From: an uncultured Eubacteriales bacterium
GTDB lineage: Bacteria > Bacillota > Clostridia > Monoglobales > Monoglobaceae
NCBI GenBank assembly: GCA_900545865.1
Contig: URAN01000033.1
Location: 1-28,572 of the forward strand
Reading direction: 5' to 3'
DNA: 28,572 nucleotides
The notes beneath the pieces are model-generated. The model was not told the origin of the DNA and ran no database searches. It saw only the letters and a list, made by a program, of their open reading frames with translations. Both the position numbers and the translations under genes were made by a program. This document shows, in pieces, positions 7,655 to 15,202 of the stretch. Position 1 is the stretch's first letter, and every line of letters begins with the position of its first letter.

Positions 7655-10651
7655 TTAATATTTTATTTTTTTCATCATTACTTTTGATATTGGTTTTAAG
7701 TTCACTGTGTTTTCAAATACAAACACCTTTACCCTTTTGGCTCCGTTCGGAATATCTGCCAAAATTTCAAATGAATCGGAATTGTTTTGCAATCTGTTCT
7801 TTGTTATATTCTCAGCCCTCGCTTTTATCAGCCTGTTATCCGCATCATATAACGCATACAGCATTACCGCGCTGTTCTTATCGCCTAAAACAGACGCTGA
7901 TTTTTCATTTGCCGCAATCTCAATTTTATCGTTATTTACCGTAATCTCAAACGGAGTTGTGTTCATTTGTCTTACTACAACGTTATCGAGCCACAGCGTT
8001 CCGCTCTCATTTGAGGAATCCGCAAATCTGAGCCGATTAAACGCATCAAACGGATAGTTTGTCACCGTTCCGATTTTTTGCCCATCAATGTAATATTCAA
8101 TAGTCTTTTTTGCTAAATCTACAACGGCATCAATCTTATACCACTTATTCGGTTCAAACACAATTCCGCTGTTTATCGGAGCCTTATAATATCTTTTTGA
8201 ATAATATCCGATATTACCGTCCTTATCCGTATATATCCCCGCAAAAACGCTGTCGGTTCCCATTTCGGAGTCGGTTGCAAACACAAAATGAAATTTTCGC
8301 GCCTTATCCGCCAACATATCAAACGAAACCTTATACTTACCGCTTTTATCGGGCAGATTAAATTCATCGGAAATCAAAACAGCAGGACTGCCGACGGCTG
8401 TCAGTCTAAAGGCGTTTTTACGTTCGTTAGAATAATCGGCATTGTACAAATTCCATCGATAATAACCTTGATAGTTATATCGGTCGATACGATGTATTAC
8501 ATTGTCCTCCTGTGCCTCTTTGAGATAGATTTTTCGGTCTGTTACCACATTGTTTTCGTTTTTAATCAAAACCTCTATATACGGTTTTTCCGAATCAAAA
8601 TCCGTTACATAAAAGTTGTATGACGATACATTTCCGGTTTTGTTATTCATCGAAACAATTACATTGTCGGAATGCTTAATCTCAACATCATAATCGGTTG
8701 TAACATTCAGCGTCTTTGATTCAAATTCATCGAGTGTATCGCTTGAAATATCAATTTTGTTTACTGTAGACACACTCTCGAATTTTGTGAAATTTCCAAC
8801 CACATAATTCACACCGTCCGTTTTGTTCAGACAATACTTGCCGTCACTTGAGCCAAGTGTCGTTTCGTTGCCGTATATATCGCAATATGAAATTGATTCA
8901 GTACCCAAATCAATTTCAATTGCATTGTTTGTATTTTCGCTGTAATAAACCGCCGCGTCACTTCCGTCCGAAAGCTTAAACCTATAAACGTCAACCCCGC
9001 CCGCTGTGATTTTTGACACATATTTCGCGCCGCTCATAATGCGGTTGTAATTCGCAACAGCCGCCATAACGGGTCTTGCCGAAAACGGGACATCATCGGC
9101 GTTATCATTTAAAAATCCGAATTCCTCATTGCCTGCCGACGGCATTGCTGCGACATATCTGAACAAGAAAGTCTTTTCAGCCGCACCCTTTACATCATTT
9201 AACAAAAGGTAATTCGTTGTAAAATATGCCTGTCTGTCAAGACCGATTGTCTTTTGCCAGCCAACCTCCGTCACCCAAATTTCCTTATCCGACAAGCCGT
9301 TATTGTTCATAAGCGTGCGGATTTTTTGAATTGCGTCAAGCTGACCTTTTTCGGGAGCTTCCGCCCACCAATACGGATGAACACTGACGGCATCGATATA
9401 ATCGGCAATGTTAAAACCGTTTGCCGCTGCGCCGTCAATTGTGTTTTTTATCCAATTTTCATTACATCCCGAAGTCGTCATAGCAACGATTTTTGCATCG
9501 GGCTTTACCGACCTCACCGCCTCGCTCGCAATTTTTATCAGTTCGGCGTACTGTGTCTCGGTTGCTCCGTCTTTATTAAAAGCGGATGCATTCGGTTCGT
9601 TCCAGACCTCATACGCAATCGTATAGTCTTTTGTATCTTTTGCCACCTGTATGCAATATTTTCTGAAATCCTCTTTTTCCGGCTCGGTCACAGGCATATG
9701 ATTCCACGATACGCTTGAGCCTGTGAGCAATATCATCGGTTTTATGTCGGATTTTGAATAATATTGCATAGTTTTGTTATATGCGCTCTGATAAGTCAAA
9801 GCATCGCCGTTCCACGAAGCACCGTTTCTCGAAAGACTCGTTCTTGTCGCCGAAAATCCCGTATTCTCGTACACACCCATTATGTTGGAAAATTTTGAAT
9901 AATACGCTGTATCATTGCCCAAAAGCTCGTGTATTGCGACTTTGGGATTTGTATTATCAGTCGTTCTTATCACAGAGAATTTTTTTGAGCTGTTTGAGAT
10001 TTGCACATTGTTCGCATACATCTCGACCACAAAATCAAATACGCCGTATAAATCAAAATCGTTCATTTCAACAGTGCAATAAGACGATGCTGCTTTTTCT
10101 GTTCGTTTATATACAACCTCGCCGTCAAAGGTTTTGACCAAATATTTCATTTCAATGTTTTTATAGTCAAACCCCGACGGTATTTTAACATAAAACACCG
10201 GAACTTCATCCGAGTACCAAATGTTGCCGAATTTGGTTGTTACTATCGTCTTTTGGCTGTCGGACGGACTGACATAGTTTATGACTTCTGTCCTGACCTC
10301 ATCGCCGTCGCTTCGTGAAATATATGCCGTATAGCTGCCGCTCGGAATATCTCCGACCTTAAAGCTGAATTCATAACCGCCATCGCTTTTCATCGGCATC
10401 TCATCGCGATAGAGCAAAATTTTGCTATACTCAGTCGGCTTTGCGGATAATAAGTCCGCAAAGCCTTTGTTGGGATAGTAAACATCAACCGTTACTTCTT
10501 CATCGCCTGTCGGGTTTGAAAATACGCCGCTTATATATATTTCTCTGTCCGCTGTTTGATGAGTATATGCAAAAGCCGGGAGTATCCCCATTGTTATCGC
10601 CGATACAATGATGAGAGATATTATTGTTTTTGTTAATGCAAATTTTTTCAT
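7655..10651 (-). CDS. Secreted GH39-like (clan GH-A) glycoside hydrolase with LamG module (GH39B)
   Basis: A 998-residue extracellular enzyme. Signal peptide about 1-28 (ends PAFA). Residues about 36-130 form a small domain (VDVYYP, KILLYRD, YEFSFKVGDIPSGSYT) that is also the N-terminus of the SLH protein at 13355-15025. About 135-230 is an Ig-like linker. About 236-625 is the TIM barrel plus small beta domain: E352 in EVWNEPN is the predicted acid/base and E462 in WVTEVGW the nucleophile, with SVHPYWW between. A concanavalin-like LamG fold (about 720-893, KWYKIDAVVDLAKKTIEYYI) and a terminal Ig-like domain (about 896-998, VKVFVFENTVNLKPIS) follow. GH39 includes beta-xylosidases, iduronidases and activities on other glycans; related clan-A families are possible. 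The reading frame stays open upstream into the previous gene, but AGAGGAGT eight bases before the ATG at 10651 fixes the start. It lies 22 bp after SLH888. Confidence 0.75.
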   Translation of the reverse strand: MKKFALTKTIISLIIVSAITMGILPAFAYTHQTADREIYISGVFSNPTGDEEVTVDVYYPNKGFADLLSAKPTEYSKILLYRDEMPMKSDGGYEFSFKVGDIPSGSYTAYISRSDGDEVRTEVINYVSPSDSQKTIVTTKFGNIWYSDEVPVFYVKIPSGFDYKNIEMKYLVKTFDGEVVYKRTEKAASSYCTVEMNDFDLYGVFDFVVEMYANNVQISNSSKKFSVIRTTDNTNPKVAIHELLGNDTAYYSKFSNIMGVYENTGFSATRTSLSRNGASWNGDALTYQSAYNKTMQYYSKSDIKPMILLTGSSVSWNHMPVTEPEKEDFRKYCIQVAKDTKDYTIAYEVWNEPNASAFNKDGATETQYAELIKIASEAVRSVKPDAKIVAMTTSGCNENWIKNTIDGAAANGFNIADYIDAVSVHPYWWAEAPEKGQLDAIQKIRTLMNNNGLSDKEIWVTEVGWQKTIGLDRQAYFTTNYLLLNDVKGAAEKTFLFRYVAAMPSAGNEEFGFLNDNADDVPFSARPVMAAVANYNRIMSGAKYVSKITAGGVDVYRFKLSDGSDAAVYYSENTNNAIEIDLGTESISYCDIYGNETTLGSSDGKYCLNKTDGVNYVVGNFTKFESVSTVNKIDISSDTLDEFESKTLNVTTDYDVEIKHSDNVIVSMNNKTGNVSSYNFYVTDFDSEKPYIEVLIKNENNVVTDRKIYLKEAQEDNVIHRIDRYNYQGYYRWNLYNADYSNERKNAFRLTAVGSPAVLISDEFNLPDKSGKYKVSFDMLADKARKFHFVFATDSEMGTDSVFAGIYTDKDGNIGYYSKRYYKAPINSGIVFEPNKWYKIDAVVDLAKKTIEYYIDGQKIGTVTNYPFDAFNRLRFADSSNESGTLWLDNVVVRQMNTTPFEITVNNDKIEIAANEKSASVLGDKNSAVMLYALYDADNRLIKARAENITKNRLQNNSDSFEILADIPNGAKRVKVFVFENTVNLKPISKVMMKKIKY

Positions 10652-10673
10652 TTCGGAATACTCCTCTTCCTTC

Positions 10674-13340
10674 TTAAATATATACCACAATCGCCCTAAA
10701 GTTAGACCAACAGGTTTGCAGAATGATACGTGATCCTCTGCCGTATGTTTCATAGTCAATAACATCATCGAGAGTGCCGACATATGCCTTTTCTTGTTCG
10801 GTATCCCATATCATTATTCTCGATCCGCCTGTCGATGATGAAATATATTGATTCCAAACCTCATCAATCGACTGTGGTGACTTATATCCCCAACGCAGCA
10901 TATTATCCTTTTTGGAATTTACATATCCGAACGATAGCTGAAAGTTATCACCGTAAGTTGTTGTTAACTGATTTTTTGGCTGATACAGATTCCAATAATC
11001 AGTTACACCCTGCCACTTTGAACCGGGGAACTTATCCGGCAGATCATTTGAACTCTCATCGTATAACAATTCATAATCCATTATCGTATTTCCCGAATAT
11101 GCGCATCTGATAACATCACCCTTTTCAAGACCGGCAATCGATAATCCCTCATTTATTTTGTATTCGGCAGTCAGCGGTGCACCATCCTGTGCTCGCAGAA
11201 CCGAAATTGCTGTTACTATCTGTTCTTCGTCGTCGAGCGTTTCAAATATATCCGTCACTATGGTAAGTCTTTCGTCATTGAGCGAATAGGACGCGTCACC
11301 GACGCTGACGATATAGTCATAAAACGTTGCATTTGTGCCGAGCTTATAGAACACATTGTTGTTCTTGCCCGTGATTGCCGAGAAGGTTGATGCGGACGTT
11401 GTTTCGACCGTAAACTTTTTGTCCGATGACGAATTAATCTTATCGCTTTCAGGAACGGTAAAGAGCTTACCGCCGGCTCTGACCGGTATTTTCCAGCCAA
11501 ATCTGCCTGAATAATAGAGTACCTCGTTCCACTGTGGTACACATCTTTCAAGCGTACTCTTTTTGTCCTCGCTTGCCGCGTCACCGCCGTATGTGTCGAT
11601 TTCTTTTATTTTTTCACCGCTCACACGATACATAATAAGCTGTGGTTCAACCTTTGTTTTATCGCCCGAATCGGACGGAAACGCCGCTATCATCTTATCG
11701 GGGTCAGTATATTCAACACCGTCAATTTTGACTTTGTCCGCGGTTTTATATACAACACGGCTGCCGTTCTCCGCAAGAATTCTTATTTTAAGATTATTAT
11801 CAAACGAATCATCATTTTTGATTGCGTTTGTTAAATATCCGGGAACCATATTGGTACCGCCCGCCGTATCTATATACGCAATCTTTCCCACGGGGTTAAA
11901 ATAATACTTATACGCCGAGCCGAGCTTTAAGTTTGACTTAAATTTCGCGGCGCACGCCTTCGTCAGCTTATGTTCTGTGTTGTCAATAACAATTGTCGTT
12001 GTTCCGCCATCCTCAAACATACGCTCTATCGCGCCATTTGCAATCGTTGTTGAAATCCGCCCGTATATAAGCTTTTTATCCTTGGATTTTTTAACCGCCA
12101 AAATCGTATCGTTCGGAATCTCGGTATATTCAACCGCTGTTCCGTCTTCGGTTTTAAACACAAGTGTTTCCCAATCCTTAATCTCTATCACCGAGTTAGA
12201 AAGCTTGCTGTCGGAAATCGACTCCATATTTTTAGATACCGCCGATACATATATATCGGTATAATCCTCGATTATAATCAAATCGTTTCCTTTGTTCTTA
12301 CTTTGTTTTACCGTAATCGTGCCGTAATTGATATTCTTAAAGGTATTATCAATATCAGCGCTTATCGGTCTTCCGTTATAGACAATGACCCTGCCGTCCG
12401 ATGTTGACACAGACGTTTCGCGGTCATTTTTATTATAATAAATTGTACCGTTGTCGTATCTCGAAAAATCATCGGTATCTATCTTGACCGTCTTGTCGTT
12501 CAACTCTTCCGCATACACAATTTCATTTGTATTGTTCGCATTCTTTTTGTAATAATATTGAACGTACGAACCGAAAAGGTCTGTTAAATCGATATTACAG
12601 TCATACCTTGTATCATCGATATATGCCTGACCTGATTCGGGATTTAAGTCATTGTACATCGTTTGTCCGTCTGCCGCAGTCAGAGTCCCCTCGGCAAACG
12701 AAATACCATGATATACCGAAAGTGCCGTTTCGCCGTTCGCTTTCTTTTTTGTTCCCTCGGCGCTTACGGATATAATATCTTGAACATCCGCTTTTAACGC
12801 ATTGTACAGCATATATATTGCATTTGATGTTGTAAGCTCACCGCCGCTTATTCCCTTTGATATATCAAGACGGTTGGCAACGCTCAAATATCCGCCGGGA
12901 TAGCCGCCATAGACCTTTGCCATATCATCATATCCGAGAGCGGAAACCAAAATCTTGCACGCCTCGTCAAACGTTATGACATCATCGGGGCGAAACTCTT
13001 TGTCGCTGTCCATCGACAACACCTTTAAATCAACGAGCTTGTTTATGCTGTTGAGTGCATAATGATTCATAGGAACATCATAAAAATATCTTATTTCGTT
13101 CTGTTCAAAATCATTTATGCCAATCAATCTCGCGGTATAAACCGCAAAATCGGCACGGCTCATATATTCCGCCGCCAAATCCTTTTCGGGCAATATCCCG
13201 ACCGCGCGCAAAAGACCTTTTTCCACCGTTTGACCGTTTGTGTCACTTGCCGCAAAAGTCGGAACGCACATCAATGAAAGTATCATAACAAACGCCGATA
13301 ATATAGCCGTAAATCTGTGTTTTATATTGTTATATCTCAT
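10674..13340 (-). CDS. SLH-domain surface protein with large uncharacterised C-terminal region (SLH888)
   Basis: An 888-residue exported protein. The signal peptide ends about residue 30 (MCVPTFAAS). Residues about 42-190 are three SLH-like repeats (GILPEKD...MSRADFAVYTARL; YFYDVPMNHYALNSINKLVDL with FRPDDVITFDEACKIL; a degenerate third with LTTSNAIYMLYNAL), which in the family bind pyruvylated wall polymers. The remaining roughly 690 residues show no catalytic motif that I recognise. They are beta-rich, with repeated short segments such as YVQYYYKK, DNGTIYYNKND and SAYKYYFNPVGKIAYID that suggest repeated small beta domains. Similar large SLH proteins are common in gut Clostridia without known function. 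The start ATG has a strong CAGGAGG upstream. It is 14 bp behind SLH556 and 22 bp before GH39B. A structural or glycan-binding scaffold is the simplest guess. Confidence 0.8.
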   Translation of the reverse strand: MRYNNIKHRFTAILSAFVMILSLMCVPTFAASDTNGQTVEKGLLRAVGILPEKDLAAEYMSRADFAVYTARLIGINDFEQNEIRYFYDVPMNHYALNSINKLVDLKVLSMDSDKEFRPDDVITFDEACKILVSALGYDDMAKVYGGYPGGYLSVANRLDISKGISGGELTTSNAIYMLYNALKADVQDIISVSAEGTKKKANGETALSVYHGISFAEGTLTAADGQTMYNDLNPESGQAYIDDTRYDCNIDLTDLFGSYVQYYYKKNANNTNEIVYAEELNDKTVKIDTDDFSRYDNGTIYYNKNDRETSVSTSDGRVIVYNGRPISADIDNTFKNINYGTITVKQSKNKGNDLIIIEDYTDIYVSAVSKNMESISDSKLSNSVIEIKDWETLVFKTEDGTAVEYTEIPNDTILAVKKSKDKKLIYGRISTTIANGAIERMFEDGGTTTIVIDNTEHKLTKACAAKFKSNLKLGSAYKYYFNPVGKIAYIDTAGGTNMVPGYLTNAIKNDDSFDNNLKIRILAENGSRVVYKTADKVKIDGVEYTDPDKMIAAFPSDSGDKTKVEPQLIMYRVSGEKIKEIDTYGGDAASEDKKSTLERCVPQWNEVLYYSGRFGWKIPVRAGGKLFTVPESDKINSSSDKKFTVETTSASTFSAITGKNNNVFYKLGTNATFYDYIVSVGDASYSLNDERLTIVTDIFETLDDEEQIVTAISVLRAQDGAPLTAEYKINEGLSIAGLEKGDVIRCAYSGNTIMDYELLYDESSNDLPDKFPGSKWQGVTDYWNLYQPKNQLTTTYGDNFQLSFGYVNSKKDNMLRWGYKSPQSIDEVWNQYISSSTGGSRIMIWDTEQEKAYVGTLDDVIDYETYGRGSRIILQTCWSNFRAIVVYI

Positions 13341-13354
13341 AAGTCAGCCTCCTG

Positions 13355-15025
13355 TCAGTTCGAGAGAGAAATCAAGGCATACAAAATCTTTGCCGCCTCT
13401 GCTCTGGTTGCCGTATCTTGGGGCGCAAAATTCTTGCCGTCAATACCGTTGACTATATTCTGTGATTTCAACGCATACACCGCCGTCTTTGCATAATCCG
13501 AAATCTTATCATCATCCGAGAATTTTTGTACACCCTCGGTGTTGAACTCAACACCGTTTTTAAGCGCGGCGTTATATGCCATAACCGCCAAATCCTGTCG
13601 CGTGATATTTTGACCCGTGCCGAACATATCATCGGACACTCCGTTTACTATTCCGTTCTCGAGTGCCGCCGCAACATATGGCATAAACCAATCATCGGCG
13701 TTCACATCGGTAAATTTAGCGGTCTTGTTTTCGATGTTCAGCTTATACGCAACGGTCAGCATCTTGACAAATTCCTCACGCGTGATATTATCATTCGGAT
13801 AGAACAATCTGTATTCTTTTCCTCTCAAAACTCCCATTTCGGCAAGCTTGCAAATTGGTTCTCTTGCCCATTCAACACTGTCCAAATCATCGAACACATA
13901 ATAGTTAAGTTCAATATCCTTGTTGTCCGTATCGGGAACAACCGTCGGATATGTTTTTGTTCCGCCGATTGAACCGCCGCTTCCGCCGCCTCTGTTACCG
14001 CAGGATGACGAAGAACTGCCGCTGTTTGATGATTTGATATTGTCTATCGCACTTTTAAGAGCGGAATAATCGTTGTAATTTTGTCCCGACAACTCCGATA
14101 AATTGCGTTCGGAAAATCCGCTGACACTTGCACCGATTTCCTCTGAAAATCCGTCTATTACCTCTTTTATCGCGCTGTTTGAGCCGCTTTTTTCCACAAC
14201 AGCCAAAACGAACTGCTCACAGAGCGACTTATAAAGCTTTGGTATTGAATCAAAGTTCTTGCCCGACACGCGGCTTGTCAGATTCTTTTGCACATCCTCG
14301 TTCACATACGATTTTGTATAATAGCCGTCCAATCCGCATTTTGACAAATCAAGCACCGTAATTTTGTTATTTATGTTCTCTGTCTTGCTTGAATTCAATT
14401 CAGCGACAAGCTTTGATAAATTAAAACAATTTTGAACCGATTTTACATCATCGGATTTTAATTTTTCGGCTTTTACAGAGTTTAACATTATTGTTAAAAC
14501 TGCATCAGAATCGGTTTCGTTTGACAAGTCTATTCCGAGAGCCATCGAATAAGTATCGATTATATTTTTAAGCTCGATAACACTTGCCGCTTTGTTCAAT
14601 GCCTCTACAGCGGTTTTATAATCATTCGGGTTGCTGTAGACAAGCTTTTCAACAACCACATCATCGGCTGTTTTGGCATTTGTTTTTGATATACGAACCG
14701 TATATTCACCGGTCGGTATATCGCCCACTTTAAACTTAAACTCATATTTTCCTCTCTCGCCGACCGTTGTCTGATCGCGTCTGAGCAAAATCTTTGTATA
14801 ATCACCAATGTCCGCATTTAACAAATCGGTGTATGACTTATCGGGATAATACACATCGATTGTTATTTCCTCACCATTTTTTGCCGATATACTGCCGCTT
14901 GACGTTATTTCAAAATCCCCGGTTTGAGTCGTTGCCGCAAACGCTGAGATTCCGCTCAATGCGACAGCCAGCGAAATCGGAACTGTGATAATTTTTGAAA
15001 GTTTTTTAATTTGTCTTATATCCAT
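13355..15025 (-). CDS. SLH-domain surface protein sharing an N-terminal domain with GH39B (SLH556)
   Basis: A 556-residue exported protein. Signal peptide 1-30 (ends ISAFA). Residues about 37-131 form a beta-type domain nearly superimposable on the N-terminus of GH39B (VDVYYPDKSYTDLLN, TKILLRRDQ, YEFKFKVGDIPTGEYT). About 136-330 is alpha-helical and acidic/lysine-rich, then a Ser/Gly-rich flexible linker (332-355). Three SLH repeats fill about 376-556; the second has FTDVNADDWFMPYVAAALENGIVNG and the third FSDDDKISDYAKTAVYALKS, each followed by a TRxxxA motif. These should anchor it to the wall. No catalytic residues are visible, so it is more likely an anchor or display protein. The start ATG has GAAAGGAAA about eight bases upstream. 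It is preceded by a 177-bp spacer containing palindromic repeats, the only long gap in the operon. Confidence 0.85.
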   Translation of the reverse strand: MDIRQIKKLSKIITVPISLAVALSGISAFAATTQTGDFEITSSGSISAKNGEEITIDVYYPDKSYTDLLNADIGDYTKILLRRDQTTVGERGKYEFKFKVGDIPTGEYTVRISKTNAKTADDVVVEKLVYSNPNDYKTAVEALNKAASVIELKNIIDTYSMALGIDLSNETDSDAVLTIMLNSVKAEKLKSDDVKSVQNCFNLSKLVAELNSSKTENINNKITVLDLSKCGLDGYYTKSYVNEDVQKNLTSRVSGKNFDSIPKLYKSLCEQFVLAVVEKSGSNSAIKEVIDGFSEEIGASVSGFSERNLSELSGQNYNDYSALKSAIDNIKSSNSGSSSSSCGNRGGGSGGSIGGTKTYPTVVPDTDNKDIELNYYVFDDLDSVEWAREPICKLAEMGVLRGKEYRLFYPNDNITREEFVKMLTVAYKLNIENKTAKFTDVNADDWFMPYVAAALENGIVNGVSDDMFGTGQNITRQDLAVMAYNAALKNGVEFNTEGVQKFSDDDKISDYAKTAVYALKSQNIVNGIDGKNFAPQDTATRAEAAKILYALISLSN

Positions 15026-15047
15026 ATCAGTTTCCTTTCAATTTTTC

Positions 15048-15069
15048 GGGACGTCCGATAGGGCGTCCC
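15048..15069. repeat. GC-rich palindrome (hairpin 1)
   Basis: GGGACGTCC (15048-15056), a GATA loop, then GGGCGTCCC (15061-15069). On a plus-strand transcript the 9-bp stem closes with one G-U wobble; on the minus strand there is one A-C mismatch. It lies just upstream of the SLH556 ribosome binding site without covering it. A dispersed intergenic repeat is the likely nature; copy number elsewhere cannot be seen here. Confidence 0.6.
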
Positions 15070-15088
15070 CTATATATTACAACATCTG

Positions 15089-15170
15089 TTACACCTCATC
15101 GGAACAGCCGCAAAATTTGATGAACATCTCACGGGGCGGTTACGAACCGCCCCCTACCAAAGAGGTGTAA
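15089..15170. repeat. Small palindromic element bounded by 9-bp inverted repeats (MITE/REPIN-like)
   Basis: TTACACCTC (15089-15097) and its exact complement GAGGTGTAA (15162-15170) bound an 82-bp unit. Inside it, GGGGCGGTT (15133-15141) and AACCGCCCC (15145-15153) form a perfect 9-bp stem with a 3-base loop. Its GC content contrasts with the AT-rich surroundings. No direct target repeat is obvious at its ends. It resembles non-autonomous or REP-type elements, but only one copy is visible in this window. Confidence 0.55.
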
Positions 15171-15202
15171 TTTACTTTTAAATCGTCAACCAAAGCCTTA
15201 TC

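Larger units (their letters stand above)
15026..15202. other. Intra-operon spacer made largely of palindromic repeats
   Basis: This 177-bp gap between the LamG protein gene and SLH556 is far longer than the other gaps in the operon. It holds two GC-rich hairpins (15048-15069 and 15133-15153) and a 9-bp inverted repeat (15089-15097 and 15162-15170) surrounding the second hairpin. Neither hairpin is followed by a T-run on the minus strand, so they do not look like terminators. The only gene signal is the SLH556 ribosome binding site just before 15025. No ORF of interest is seen. Confidence 0.7.

Noticed and set aside
10652..10783. 44-codon N-terminal extension of GH39B overlapping SLH888
   Set aside because: The internal ATG has a good ribosome site and opens a normal signal peptide; the extension is only the open frame over the upstream gene.
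15048..15153. The two GC-rich hairpins as transcription terminators
   Set aside because: Neither is followed by a T-run in the direction of the operon, and the genes on both sides belong to one functional set.
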